From contig NZ_CAKKLJ010000006.1 of the NCBI RefSeq assembly GCF_918698005.1, positions 62,001-126,000 of the forward strand: a stretch of DNA of 64,000 bases. Reading direction: 5' to 3'. Made by a program: the position numbers and the translations under genes. This document shows, in pieces, positions 53,630 through 62,784 of the stretch. Below the pieces are notes generated by a model. That model saw only the letters and a list, made by a program, of their open reading frames with translations. It was not told the DNA's origin and searched no databases. Each line of letters begins with the position of its first letter. The first letter of the stretch is position 1. Origin of the DNA: Microbacterium sp. Bi121 (GTDB lineage: Bacteria > Actinomycetota > Actinomycetes > Actinomycetales > Microbacteriaceae).

Positions 53630-54229
53630 CTACTCCTCTTCGTCGGAGTGGTCCGAGTCGGACTCGTCGTCGTCAGAGTCGTCCTCATCGGACTCGTCGT
53701 CGTCGGACTCGTCGGCGACAGAGTCGTCGAGCTCGTCGATGTCGACGCCGTCCAGGTCACCGGCGTGCAGGATGTCGGGCTCGTCGTCCTCGTCGAGATC
53801 GTCGTCGACGTCATCATCGTCCGAGCTGCTCGACCCGCCGTCCTCGCCGGACTCGGCCGCGTCGGGCGCTGCCGCGGCCGCCTGCTCCGCGAGCTCCGCC
53901 TGGTGTGCGCGGTACTCGGCGAGACGCTCCGCCCACGGCACCCACTCCGGCGCGAGCAGCGCGCCCTCGTTGGGCAGCAGCTCGACCTCGAGCACAGTGG
54001 GCTCGGCGTCGTCGACGCGCGCGACGGTGACCGTCCAGTACCACCCGGGGTAACCGGGGAGCCGGTTCTCGAACCGCAACGAGACGGAGCCGTCCTCCTC
54101 GACGATGTACCCGGCTGCCGGGCCGATCGTCGAGGCGGGCGTGATCTCTTGCAGAGCGGCGAGCGCGAGGTCGTGCGCGCCGATCAGGCGGTCATCCGCT
54201 TCGGCAGAGGGCTCAGGCGTCGAGGTCAT
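53630..54229 (-). CDS. DUF3027-family protein with acidic low-complexity tail
   Basis: 199 residues. The first 115 match DUF3027 (LIGAHDLALAALQEITPASTIG, RFENRLPGYPGWYWTVTVARV, LLAPEWVPWAERL), an actinobacterial family of unknown function. The last 60 or so are almost only Asp, Ser and Glu. The start overlaps the cold-shock gene's end by 17 bases, so the two are coupled. Confidence 0.9.
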   Translation of the reverse strand: MTSTPEPSAEADDRLIGAHDLALAALQEITPASTIGPAAGYIVEEDGSVSLRFENRLPGYPGWYWTVTVARVDDAEPTVLEVELLPNEGALLAPEWVPWAERLAEYRAHQAELAEQAAAAAPDAAESGEDGGSSSSDDDDVDDDLDEDDEPDILHAGDLDGVDIDELDDSVADESDDDESDEDDSDDDESDSDHSDEEE

Positions 54230-54593
54230 CGGCGACCTTGCGGAGCATGGCCGCGATCTTGCGACCGTGACTGCTGGAGGGGTATCGACCGCGACGCAGG
54301 TCGCCGCCGATGCTGTCGAGGAGCTTCACGAGGTCCTCGATGATGATCGCCATGTCGTCAGCGGGCTTGCGCTTGGCCTTCGACAGGCTGACCGGGGCCT
54401 CCAGCACGCGCACGGAGAGCGCCTGGAGTCCGCGCTTGCCGTCGGCCACGCCGAACTCCACGCGGGCGCCGGACTTGACCGTGGCGCCGGCGGGCAGGGC
54501 AGAGGCGTGCAGGAAGACGTCCTGGCCGTCATCTGTGGCGATGAAGCCGAAGCCCTTCTCGTCGTCGTAGAACCTGACCTTGCCGGTGGGCAT
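54213..54593 (-). CDS. Cold-shock-domain protein with C-terminal extension
   Basis: 126 residues. Residues 1-68 are a cold-shock domain with RNP motifs GKVRFYDDEKGFGFIA and DVFLHAS. The extra 55 residues form a helical tail (MAIIIEDLVKLLDSIGGDLR, KIAAMLRKVADDLDA) typical of the longer actinobacterial Csp. It binds single-stranded RNA or DNA. GAGG lies 8 nt upstream of the ATG. Confidence 0.95.
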   Translation of the reverse strand: MPTGKVRFYDDEKGFGFIATDDGQDVFLHASALPAGATVKSGARVEFGVADGKRGLQALSVRVLEAPVSLSKAKRKPADDMAIIIEDLVKLLDSIGGDLRRGRYPSSSHGRKIAAMLRKVADDLDA

Positions 54594-54688
54594 GGGGAAA
54601 CCTCGCTGTGTGATGGTGCCGATATGAAGGCACGCGCGTACGCGGCCACCCCCAGCCTACCGGTGTTCCAGGGACTAGGCTGAGACGG

Positions 54689-54964
54689 ATGAGCACGCAG
54701 AATTCCGGGCCAGAGGTCCCCGTCAGTCGACTCGATCGCATCCTCGCGTTCACGGCCCTGACGCTGGCGGCGCTCTCGGTGATCTGCTTCTTCGCCATCA
54801 TCATCGGCAGCTGGGTCGGAATGGATCAGCATGCGTTCGGCGAAGGCATCTGGCCGATCGTCGGCGCGATTCCGCTGTGGGGTCTTCCCCTCGCGTTCGT
54901 GATGATCATCGCGCTTCTGATCATCACCTTCGTGCGGAAGGGACGCGCCGCCAAGCGCTCCTGA
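54689..54964 (+). CDS. Small two-helix membrane protein
   Basis: 91 residues. Helices FTALTLAALSVICFFAIIIGS and WGLPLAFVMIIALLIITFV with a basic C-terminus. No family function known. TAGGCT (54676-54681) lies 7 nt before the ATG, so leaderless. The stop is 1 base from the next start, so it shares a transcript with the helicase-associated gene. Confidence 0.8.
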   Translation: MSTQNSGPEVPVSRLDRILAFTALTLAALSVICFFAIIIGSWVGMDQHAFGEGIWPIVGAIPLWGLPLAFVMIIALLIITFVRKGRAAKRS

Positions 54965-54965
54965 G

Positions 54966-56681
54966 ATGAGCACGCATGCCCGCCCGCTCGCTGTGTGGCT
55001 GGCCGCTGCGCCCGACGCGCAGCTGGCGGCGCTGTTCGCGGCGCGCGGCGTGCGCGCGGATGCCGCATGGGCCGACTTCTTCGACGCGGCCGAAGCGCTG
55101 CTCGACCAATCGTCGATCGACCGGATGCTGCCGCGTCTGACCGTCGACGAGGCGAGGGCGCTCCGCCACGCGACCGATGGCGACGCCCCAGGCGCTGACG
55201 TCGATGGCCTGATCGCACTGGCGCTGCTGCGGCCCGATGGCACACCGTATCCGCCGGTCGCGGAAGCCGTCGCAGCACGAGAGCTGCCGCCTCACATCGA
55301 CATCGCCGACCCTGAGCCCGCGGATTCCGTCGCCGCGGCACGGGCGGCCGAACGGGCCTTCACGACCGTCGCAGCGGTCGCCGATCTGGTGCTGCTCGCA
55401 GCCGAGACGCCGCTCGCCCTGCTCACCGGAGGCGGCCTGGCCGCGGGTGAGAAGCGCCGTATAGCCGAGAACGGCACGCCCGCAGAAACGCTCGACGACC
55501 TCGTCGCCATCGCTCTCGACGCCGGCATCCTCATCGCCGCGGATCGCCGACTGCATGCCACAGCCACCGGCGAGTCGTGGTTGCGGCTGCCGGCATCCGA
55601 TCGATGGATCGAGCTGGCCGAATCGCTCCGCTCCGCCCTTCCCCGCGGCCTGCGGACCACGGACGGAGGCTGGCTGCCCACCGACGCGTGGGACCGCCAG
55701 TATCCGTGGGACGCGACGTGGAGCGACCGCGTTGCGGGGATCGCGGCTCGCGCCGAGCTGCTCGGGTTGACCACGGCGGATGGCTCGGAACCGGAATGGG
55801 CCCGCCCCCTGAGACTCGGCGAAAGGGCGGACCCGACGGCGTTGCAGCAGATGCTGCCCTCTGAAGTCGACCGCATCTTCCTGCAGAACGACCTGACCGC
55901 GATCGCGCCCGGCCCCCTCGAGCCCGCGCTGGACGTGCGACTGCGGCACATCGCGGAACGCGAGTCCGCAGCGCAGGCATCCTCGTATCGATTCACGGCG
56001 GATTCGATCGCGCACGCCCTCACCTCTGGTGAGACCGCAGCGTCGATCCTCGACTTCCTGACCGTCATCTCGCTCACCGGCATCCCCCAACCGCTCGAGT
56101 ACCTCGTGATGCAGACGGCGCAGCGCCACGGGCTCGTGCGCGTCTTCACCGACTGGTCGGGGCGGACACGCGTGTCGAGCGTGGATTCCACGCTGCTCGA
56201 CGCGATCGGCGTCGACCAGGCGCTGCGGCCGCTCGCGCTGGCGCGGGATGCCGAGGGGCTGACCTCTCGCGTCGGCCGGGACACGGTGTACTGGACCCTG
56301 ACGGATGCGCGCTACCCCGCGATGATCGTGGGCGCCGACGGAGAGCCGATGATCGTCGAACGCAACCCGGCCCCGGAGCCGCCGAAGACGTCGGCGCCGG
56401 ACCATCAGCCGCTGATCGCCCGGCTGCGCGCTCAGCAGGGCCCGGATGCCGACGCCGCCTGGCTCGACCGTGAACTCGACGCGGCCGTTCGGGCTCGGGC
56501 CGTCCTCCTGGTGGAGATCGTGATGCCGGACGGCACAGCGCGTGAGCTGCAACTGGAGGCGAGCGGCCTCGGCGGCGGACGACTGCGCGGACGCGATCGC
56601 GCCGCTGACGTGGAGCGCACCCTCCCTGTCAAGAGCATCCGCTCAGCGCGCGTCATCGACCCTTCGACAGGTGGTTCCTGA
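54966..56681 (+). CDS. Helicase-associated protein (Helicase_C_3), XPB partner
   Basis: 571 residues, Ala-rich. The actinobacterial helicase-associated family (Helicase_C_3) that precedes XPB-type helicases. Conserved-looking segments include VDRIFLQNDLTAIAPGPLEP (about 300) and ASSYRFTADSIAHALTSGETAASILDFL. There is no Walker motif of its own. The C-terminus (about 500-560) resembles the WYL fold. It probably works with the helicase that starts 55 bases downstream. Confidence 0.88.
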   Translation: MSTHARPLAVWLAAAPDAQLAALFAARGVRADAAWADFFDAAEALLDQSSIDRMLPRLTVDEARALRHATDGDAPGADVDGLIALALLRPDGTPYPPVAEAVAARELPPHIDIADPEPADSVAAARAAERAFTTVAAVADLVLLAAETPLALLTGGGLAAGEKRRIAENGTPAETLDDLVAIALDAGILIAADRRLHATATGESWLRLPASDRWIELAESLRSALPRGLRTTDGGWLPTDAWDRQYPWDATWSDRVAGIAARAELLGLTTADGSEPEWARPLRLGERADPTALQQMLPSEVDRIFLQNDLTAIAPGPLEPALDVRLRHIAERESAAQASSYRFTADSIAHALTSGETAASILDFLTVISLTGIPQPLEYLVMQTAQRHGLVRVFTDWSGRTRVSSVDSTLLDAIGVDQALRPLALARDAEGLTSRVGRDTVYWTLTDARYPAMIVGADGEPMIVERNPAPEPPKTSAPDHQPLIARLRAQQGPDADAAWLDRELDAAVRARAVLLVEIVMPDGTARELQLEASGLGGGRLRGRDRAADVERTLPVKSIRSARVIDPSTGGS

Positions 56682-56695
56682 GCTCGTCGAAGGGC
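56661..56695. repeat. REP-like palindrome at a gene end
   Basis: CCCTTCGAC (56661-56669) and GTCGAAGGG (56687-56695) pair around 17 nt containing CCTGAGCTC. It overlaps the stop codon of the upstream gene and resembles the dispersed CTTCGACAAGCTC palindromes of actinobacterial genomes. Confidence 0.6.
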
Positions 56696-56736
56696 TCAGG
56701 GGCCGACGCCGCCGACGGACGGTAGACTGGACAGCT

Positions 56737-58380
56737 ATGTCTGATGGCCCCCTGATCGTCCAGAGCGACCGCACGGTGCTCCTCGAAGTCGCGCATGCGG
56801 ATGCTGAGGCAGCCCGGCACGAATTGGCGATCTTCGCCGAGCTCGAACGCGCGCCAGAGCACATCCACACGTACCGCATCACGCGGCTCGGGTTGTGGAA
56901 CGCACGCGCAGCCGGGCACACCGCCGAGGACATGCTCGAGGTGCTCGACCGCTGGTCGCGCTTCCCCGTTCCGCCGTCGGTCTCTGTCGATCTGCGGGAG
57001 ACGGTCAACCGCTACGGCCGCCTGGTCATCGAGCGTGACGACGAAGGCACGCTGATCCTGCGCTCCACCGACCCGGCGGTGCTCACCCAGGTCGCGAACA
57101 ACAAGCGCATCCAGCCGCTGCTGATCGGGCATCCCTCCGCCGAGACGTTCGTCATCGACGCGTGGGCCCGCGGACAGATCAAGCAGGAGCTGCTGAAGAT
57201 CGGCTGGCCAGCGGAAGACCTCGCCGGCTACACACCGGGGACCCCGCACGAGATCGAACTCGCCGAGGACGGCTGGAACATCCGGCCGTATCAGCAGGAT
57301 GCCGTCGACGCGTTCTCCAAGGACGGCTCCGGCGTCGTCGTCCTCCCCTGCGGTGCGGGGAAGACGATCGTGGGTGCCGGCGCCATGGCCGCGACCAAGA
57401 CGACCACGCTCATCCTCGTGACCAACACGGTCTCCGCCCGTCAGTGGCGGGACGAGCTGCTCAAGCGCACATCGCTGACGCCCGAGGAGATCGGCGAGTA
57501 CTCCGGCCAGGCCAAGGAGGTCAAGCCGGTCACGATCGCGACGTACCAGATCCTGACGGCCAAGCGGAAGGGTGAGTACGCGCATCTGTCCCTTCTGGAC
57601 GAGATGGACTGGGGTCTGATCGTCTACGACGAGGTGCATCTGCTGCCCGCGCCGGTGTTCAAGCTCACCGCCGACCTGCAGGCACGTCGGCGCATCGGCC
57701 TCACCGCCACCCTCGTACGAGAGGACGGCCGCGAGGGCGACGTGTTCAGCCTCATCGGTCCCAAACGCTTCGATGCACCGTGGAAGCAGATCGAGGCGCA
57801 GGGCTTCATCTCCCCCGCCGCCTGCTACGAGGTGCGCGTCGACCTGCCGGCGGACGATCGACTGGAGTACGCAGCGGCGACCGACGACGAACGGTATCGC
57901 CTCGCGGCATCCGCTCCGGCGAAGGTCGACGCCGTGCGCGACCTGATCGCCAAGCATCCCGGCGAGCGCATTCTCGTGATCGGACAGTATCTCGACCAGC
58001 TCGAGACGCTCTCCGAGGCGCTGAACGCGCCGCAGATCACCGGCGCGACGCCGATCGACGAGCGCGAAGAGCTGTACCGCCAGTTCCGCGAGGGCGAGGT
58101 CGAGCTGCTCGTCGTGTCGAAGGTCGCCAACTTCTCCATCGACCTTCCCGAGGCGTCAGTGGCGATCCAGGTGTCGGGCTCGTTCGGATCGCGCCAGGAG
58201 GAGGCACAGCGCCTCGGACGCCTCCTGCGACCCAAGGAGTCCGGCCACACCGCCAGCTTCTACACGCTGATCGCGCGCGACACGGTCGATCAGGACTACG
58301 CGCAGAACCGCCAGCGCTTCCTGGCCGAGCAGGGCTACAGCTACACGATCTTGGACGCCGACGCTCTCGCTGCGGCCTGA
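56737..58380 (+). CDS. XPB/SSL2-type DEAD/DEAH-box helicase
   Basis: 547 residues, superfamily 2 helicase of the bacterial XPB type. The N-terminal damage-recognition-like domain (1-180) precedes Walker A VLPCGAGKTIVGAG (Lys209), motif II VYDEVH, motif III GLTATLVREDGREGD and motif VI QRLGRLLRP. It unwinds DNA with 3'-5' polarity in repair-like contexts. TAGACT lies 8 nt before ATG 56737. The 3' end overlaps the convergent hydrolase gene by 40 bases. Confidence 0.95.
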   Translation: MSDGPLIVQSDRTVLLEVAHADAEAARHELAIFAELERAPEHIHTYRITRLGLWNARAAGHTAEDMLEVLDRWSRFPVPPSVSVDLRETVNRYGRLVIERDDEGTLILRSTDPAVLTQVANNKRIQPLLIGHPSAETFVIDAWARGQIKQELLKIGWPAEDLAGYTPGTPHEIELAEDGWNIRPYQQDAVDAFSKDGSGVVVLPCGAGKTIVGAGAMAATKTTTLILVTNTVSARQWRDELLKRTSLTPEEIGEYSGQAKEVKPVTIATYQILTAKRKGEYAHLSLLDEMDWGLIVYDEVHLLPAPVFKLTADLQARRRIGLTATLVREDGREGDVFSLIGPKRFDAPWKQIEAQGFISPAACYEVRVDLPADDRLEYAAATDDERYRLAASAPAKVDAVRDLIAKHPGERILVIGQYLDQLETLSEALNAPQITGATPIDEREELYRQFREGEVELLVVSKVANFSIDLPEASVAIQVSGSFGSRQEEAQRLGRLLRPKESGHTASFYTLIARDTVDQDYAQNRQRFLAEQGYSYTILDADALAAA

Positions 58381-59246
58381 CCCCCTTCTCGCGCGAACCA
58401 GTCCAGAGCGAGCGCGGCCACGGCATCCGGCGCGTCGTCGACGATGAAGTGCGCGGCGTCATCGACGAAGGCGAGCTCGAAGCGATCCGCACGACGGGCG
58501 TGCTCTCGGCAGATGCGCCGGGCCGTCGACTCGGCGAACGGTCCGTCCTGGCGTCCGAACACGACGAGCGTGGCCGGGTGCAGCCGCATCCGTTTGTACA
58601 CCCCGCGCATGAGACGCATCGAGAAGGGGATGACCATCCCGCGGTACATCGCGGCGACCGCCCTGGTGACCTCGGGTCGCTCCTGCACGCGCAGGTAGCC
58701 GTCCCGAGTCTCGACGCTCAGTGGCCGCGCCGCGTAGCGGGGCCCGAACAGATAGTCCAGTGGGCCCCCGGCCCGGTGCATGAGCAGCTTGGGCATGTGC
58801 GCGAACGCCGGCATCACCCGCGGCGTGAACTCCATGAACCCGGGCGGCACCGACAGCTGCACGATGGTGCGCACCCGCTCGGGATGCCGGTACGCGAGCT
58901 GCATGCCGGAGATGGCGCCCATGTCGTGACACAGCAGATGCGCCCGCTCTATGCCGAGCGCATCGAGCAGCGCGACGACGTCGTTCAACTGCGATTCGGG
59001 TCCGAAGCGCGGGTCGATGGCCTCGGTCCACCCCGAACCGCGCAGGTCAGGGCAGATGACGCGATAGCCCGCCGCCGCGACGATCGGAGCGACGTGCCGC
59101 CACTCCCACCAGTGCTGCGGAAAGCCATGGAGCATCACGACCGGATCGCCTTGGCCGATGGTCGCGATGTGGGTGCGCAGGCCGGGGGTCTCGATGACCG
59201 AGTGCTCGAACCCGGGCGCCTCCGGCAGTGGGGGGTTCCCGTTCAT
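58341..59246 (-). CDS. Alpha/beta-hydrolase, epoxide-hydrolase-like
   Basis: 301 residues. Oxyanion motif MLHGFPQHWWEWRHV. The nucleophile elbow reads LLCHDMGAISG, an Asp as in epoxide hydrolases and haloalkane dehalogenases. A cap domain follows, and a late His (DDAAHFIVDDAP) completes the triad. The substrate is probably an epoxide or a halide. It is divergent from a TetR regulator with a palindrome between, so it is likely induced by its substrate. Confidence 0.88.
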   Translation of the reverse strand: MNGNPPLPEAPGFEHSVIETPGLRTHIATIGQGDPVVMLHGFPQHWWEWRHVAPIVAAAGYRVICPDLRGSGWTEAIDPRFGPESQLNDVVALLDALGIERAHLLCHDMGAISGMQLAYRHPERVRTIVQLSVPPGFMEFTPRVMPAFAHMPKLLMHRAGGPLDYLFGPRYAARPLSVETRDGYLRVQERPEVTRAVAAMYRGMVIPFSMRLMRGVYKRMRLHPATLVVFGRQDGPFAESTARRICREHARRADRFELAFVDDAAHFIVDDAPDAVAALALDWFAREGGQAAARASASKIV

Positions 59247-59263
59247 GCACCGAGAATACTACG

Positions 59264-59287
59264 TTCATAGTGTTATGTCACTAGGAA
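59264..59287. promoter_or_regulatory. Probable TetR operator
   Basis: TTCATAGTG-TTATGT-CACTAGGAA, 8 of 9 arm bases pair; a further ATAGTG follows at 59289-59294. AT-rich, midway between the divergent hydrolase and TetR genes. Confidence 0.65.
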
Positions 59288-59314
59288 CATAGTGATCGCG
59301 TTTAGAATCGTTGG

Positions 59315-59887
59315 ATGAGCACCCGCCTGCGCGCCCTGGATGCAGCCGTCGATGTCGTCGGCGCGGACGGAGTCCGCGCGCTGACGCACGCTCGAGTGGA
59401 TGCCGCGGCCGGCCTCCCCCGCGGCTCGACGTCCAACCATTTCCGCACACGCGCGGCTCTTGTGGCCGGAGTCATCGCGCATATCGCGGAGCTCGAGCGC
59501 GCCGACGCACGGATCCCCGAGATCCGCAGTGCGAACGATCTCATCACGGCCCTCACCGGAATGATGGAGGCGCAGTCAGGGCCATTCGCGTCCCGCACCC
59601 GGGCGCGGTACGCCCTGTTCCTCGAGGCCGACTCCGACGCAGTCGCCCCCTTGACGATTCAGCGCGAGGTATTCGAACGGTGGACGAACGGCATCCTGTT
59701 CGCGCTCGGCGGCGAAGCGGCGGCGGCCCGCACCACGTTTCTCATGGCCGCCTGCGACGGGCTTCTCCTGCACCGACTGACGGTCGACCGCGACGCGGAG
59801 CTGGTGGCGTCCGTCGGCCTGGCCGTCGATGCGGCGCTGGGCGGCAAACAGGGCGCTCCGCAAGACAATCAGCCGTCGCATGGTTGA
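59315..59887 (+). CDS. TetR-family transcriptional regulator
   Basis: 190 residues. N-terminal TetR helix-turn-helix (LDAAVDVVGADGVRALTHARVDAAAGLPRGSTSNHFRTRAALVAGV) and a helical ligand domain. It is divergent from the epoxide-hydrolase-like gene with an operator-like palindrome between them. TAGAAT (59303-59308) lies 6 nt before the ATG: leaderless. The two-component system gene follows 18 bases later but has its own promoter. Confidence 0.93.
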   Translation: MSTRLRALDAAVDVVGADGVRALTHARVDAAAGLPRGSTSNHFRTRAALVAGVIAHIAELERADARIPEIRSANDLITALTGMMEAQSGPFASRTRARYALFLEADSDAVAPLTIQREVFERWTNGILFALGGEAAAARTTFLMAACDGLLLHRLTVDRDAELVASVGLAVDAALGGKQGAPQDNQPSHG

Positions 59888-59905
59888 AGTCACCATAATG
59901 GGGTC

Positions 59906-60592
59906 ATGACTGATGCGCGCATCCTGGTCGTCGACGACGAGCCGAACATCCGTGATCTGCTGTCCACCGGCCTGAGCTTCGCCGGCTATCAGGTCAAGAC
60001 GGTGGCCAATGGCGCCGCCACGATCTCGGCGGTGCTCGAGGAGGAACCAGACCTCATCATCCTCGACGTCATGCTGCCCGACATGAACGGATTCAGCGTC
60101 ACCAAGCGCCTGCGCGGCGCCGGGTTCACCGCCCCCATCCTCTTCCTCACGGCGAAGGACGACACCCAGGACAAGATCGAAGGCCTCAACGCCGGGGGCG
60201 ACGACTACGTCACCAAGCCGTTCGCGCTCGATGAGATCGTCGCGCGCGTGCAGGCGATCCTGCGGCGGACCATGCAGGCCGACGAAGAGTCGATCATCCG
60301 CGCCGGCGAGCTGTCGATGGACCAGGACACCCATGATGTCTTCGTCGGCAAGGAGCCGATCGAGCTCAGCCCCACGGAGTTCAAGCTGCTGCGATACCTC
60401 ATGCTCAACCCGAACAGGGTGCTGTCCAAGGCGCAGATCCTCGACCACGTCTGGGAGTACGACTTCAACGGCGATGCCGGCATCGTGGAGAGCTACATCT
60501 CGTACCTGCGTCGCAAGATCGATCCGCACACCGAGGAGTCCGTCATCCAGACCAAGCGCGGCTTCGGCTACATGCTCAAGGTGGGCAAGTAG
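59906..60592 (+). CDS. OmpR/PhoB-family response regulator
   Basis: 228 residues. Receiver domain with VVDDEP near the start, phosphoacceptor Asp54 (LIILDVMLPDMNG), FLTAKDD and DDYVTKPFAL. A winged-helix DNA-binding domain follows (FKLLRYLMLNPNRVLSKAQILDHVWEYDF, YISYLRRKID, IQTKRGFGYML). It pairs with the kinase 18 bases downstream. CATAAT lies 6 nt before the ATG. The signal and regulon are unknown. Confidence 0.96.
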   Translation: MTDARILVVDDEPNIRDLLSTGLSFAGYQVKTVANGAATISAVLEEEPDLIILDVMLPDMNGFSVTKRLRGAGFTAPILFLTAKDDTQDKIEGLNAGGDDYVTKPFALDEIVARVQAILRRTMQADEESIIRAGELSMDQDTHDVFVGKEPIELSPTEFKLLRYLMLNPNRVLSKAQILDHVWEYDFNGDAGIVESYISYLRRKIDPHTEESVIQTKRGFGYMLKVGK

Positions 60593-60610
60593 TCCGCGAA
60601 GGGAGCGCGC

Positions 60611-62317
60611 ATGGCGCACAAGCCTGACGCGGTCACCGGCTGGTGGCGACGCATCAGTCTGCGTGCCAAGGTCACCGGTGTCACCGTGGCCGTCCTCGCC
60701 CTCGGCCTCGTCGTCGCCGGTATCGGCACCGTGCCGCTGCTGCGCAACTCCCTCATCACCAACATCGAGGCTCAGCTGCCGTCGCTGGCGGCCAGCGACC
60801 TCGTCAGCCGCTGGTTCGACGTCGAGACGGTCGACGGCGAGCAGAAGCTCGTCCCCTCGGAGAACGCGCCGCGCGCCGCCGATTACACCTTCACGGTCTA
60901 CGCCGCCGACGGCTCTTTCCTCGCCAGGGCGGGCGGAGCGACGGACGAGTCGGCGCCGGCGTTCTACTCGTCACTCGCGCTCGAGCAGGCTCACGCCCTC
61001 GACGGCGAGATGATTCCGCTGCGCAGCGCCGACGGACAGGAGTTCCGCGGTGCTGTCGCGGTCGTGCCGGGCAACGACGGCACCCTGTACGTGCAGTTCG
61101 TCGCACTCCCGCTCGCCGAGGTCGACAGCATCATCGGCCAGTACTTCGGCATCTACACCACGGTGGCACTGGTGACGATCCTCATCGCCGCCCTCCTCAT
61201 CCGCGGCCTGGTGACCCTGACGTTCCGTCGCCTCGGCCAGGTCGAATCCACCGCGATGCTGATCGCCTCAGGAGACTTCAGTCAGCGCCTCACCGACCTC
61301 GAGCCCAGCACAGAGGTGGGGCGGCTCAACTTCGCCATCAACACGATGCTCGACCGGATCGACCGCTCCCTGGCTCAGCGCGACCGCACCGTGCAGCACA
61401 TGCGACGGTTCATCGGCGACGCGAGCCACGAACTGCGCACCCCGCTGGTCAGCGTGCGCGGATACGCGGAGCTGTACCGGATGGGGGCCATCCGCGGCGA
61501 GGAGGACACGGCGCGCGCGATGGAGCGCATCGAGAAGGAGGCGATCAGGATGGGCGTGCTCGTCGAGGATCTTCTCGACCTCGCCCGTCTGGATGAGGAA
61601 CCGGAGCTCCAGATCGGGCCGCTCGATCTGCGGCCGCTCGCCCGCGATGCCGCCCTGGATGTGCGTGCGGCGGCTCCCGGGCGGACGATCACGGTGATCG
61701 ACAGGACGGCGGATGCCAAGACCTCTGCACCGGCGCCCAGCCACCCGACGCTCCCGAAGCTCACTCCCCCGGTGACGAAACCGCGTGCCGGAGCGCTGGC
61801 GCGTCTGCGTCGCCGCCCTCGGGGCGCCGGCGAGCCCATGCCGCAGATCGACTTCACCGAAGCGGAGGACGTGCCGGTGCGCACCCCTCCGATCGTCCTC
61901 GGCGAGGAGAACAAGGTGCGCCAGGTCGTCGCCAACCTGCTCGGCAACGCACGCCGGTTCTCGCCGGACGATGCCCCGATCGAGCTCGTCGTCGATTCGG
62001 ACCGCACCGCGGGAACGGCGAGCATCGCGATCGTGGACCACGGCGAGGGCATCCCCCCTCAGATCCGCGAGCAGATCTTCGAGCGCTTCTGGCGCGCGGA
62101 CACCTCCCGTGCGCGGGAGACCGGCGGCTCGGGCCTGGGCCTGGCGATCGTCGCGTCGATCGTCTCCGCGCTGGGCGGGAGCGTCCGGGTCGACGAGACA
62201 TCCGGCGGCGGCGCCACCTTCACGGTGACCCTGCCGCTCGCCCCGTCGCAGGCGACGCCCGAACACCTGCTCGAGGACACGCAGCCCCTGGAGCGGGTCG
62301 ATCTGGACGGCGCCTGA
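60611..62317 (+). CDS. Sensor histidine kinase
   Basis: 568 residues. Two helices (about 20-45 and 180-205) flank an extracytoplasmic sensor domain; then HAMP, the HisKA dimerisation helix with His273 (FIGDASHELRTPLVSVRGYAEL) and the ATPase domain (NLLGNARRF, DHGEGIP, GGSGLGLAIV). A Pro/Arg-rich insertion of about 50 residues (SAPAPSHPTLPKL, RLRRRPRGAGEP) splits the region before the N-box. GGGAG lies 6 nt before the ATG. It phosphorylates the upstream regulator. Confidence 0.95.
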   Translation: MAHKPDAVTGWWRRISLRAKVTGVTVAVLALGLVVAGIGTVPLLRNSLITNIEAQLPSLAASDLVSRWFDVETVDGEQKLVPSENAPRAADYTFTVYAADGSFLARAGGATDESAPAFYSSLALEQAHALDGEMIPLRSADGQEFRGAVAVVPGNDGTLYVQFVALPLAEVDSIIGQYFGIYTTVALVTILIAALLIRGLVTLTFRRLGQVESTAMLIASGDFSQRLTDLEPSTEVGRLNFAINTMLDRIDRSLAQRDRTVQHMRRFIGDASHELRTPLVSVRGYAELYRMGAIRGEEDTARAMERIEKEAIRMGVLVEDLLDLARLDEEPELQIGPLDLRPLARDAALDVRAAAPGRTITVIDRTADAKTSAPAPSHPTLPKLTPPVTKPRAGALARLRRRPRGAGEPMPQIDFTEAEDVPVRTPPIVLGEENKVRQVVANLLGNARRFSPDDAPIELVVDSDRTAGTASIAIVDHGEGIPPQIREQIFERFWRADTSRARETGGSGLGLAIVASIVSALGGSVRVDETSGGGATFTVTLPLAPSQATPEHLLEDTQPLERVDLDGA

Positions 62318-62428
62318 CCCGCTCTGCACTTCGTCTCCTCCGCTGGGTTCCTCCACGGATGCCGCTTCCCCGGCTCTCGCGCGTTCACGCGCTCTTCTAG
62401 CGTGTGAAGCCCGACGAGAGGAGTTCCC

Positions 62429-62719
62429 ATGTCCGTCTACACCGTCGACACCGAGGCGGTCTTCGCCGCGAACGGTGCGACCAGGGCCACGATCGAACGT
62501 CTGCGAAGTGAATCCCAGGCTCTCAAAGGCCAGCTGACGCAGTTGCAGTCATCGTGGACCGGTGCCGCGTCCGCCGCGTTCCAGGGGTGCAGTGATCAGT
62601 GGGCTGCCGCCCAGCTGCACGTCGAGCAGGTGCTCGATTCGATCGGCACGGCCCTCGGGTCTGCGGCGACGCAGTACTCGGACGCCGATCAGTACTCGGC
62701 GAGCCTGTTCCGGCAGTGA
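62429..62719 (+). CDS. WXG100-family (ESX-type) small protein
   Basis: 96 residues with the helix-turn-helix hairpin and W-x-G motif (LQSSWTGAASAAFQGCSDQW) of EsxA/EsxB-like type VII secretion substrates. GAGAGGAG lies upstream of the ATG. No partner gene, EccC ATPase or other ESX component is in the window, so it is an orphan here. Confidence 0.92.
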   Translation: MSVYTVDTEAVFAANGATRATIERLRSESQALKGQLTQLQSSWTGAASAAFQGCSDQWAAAQLHVEQVLDSIGTALGSAATQYSDADQYSASLFRQ

Positions 62720-62735
62720 CCCCGCCCCGGAACGC

Positions 62736-62769
62736 AGGAACGCCCCGGCTGTGAGGCCGGGGCGTTCCT
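62736..62769. terminator. Bidirectional terminator between the WXG100 gene and groL
   Basis: AGGAACGCCCCGGC and GCCGGGGCGTTCCT, perfect 14-bp arms with a 6-nt loop, between two convergent stop codons. Confidence 0.85.
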
Positions 62770-62784
62770 GAGTAGGGCTGCGAC

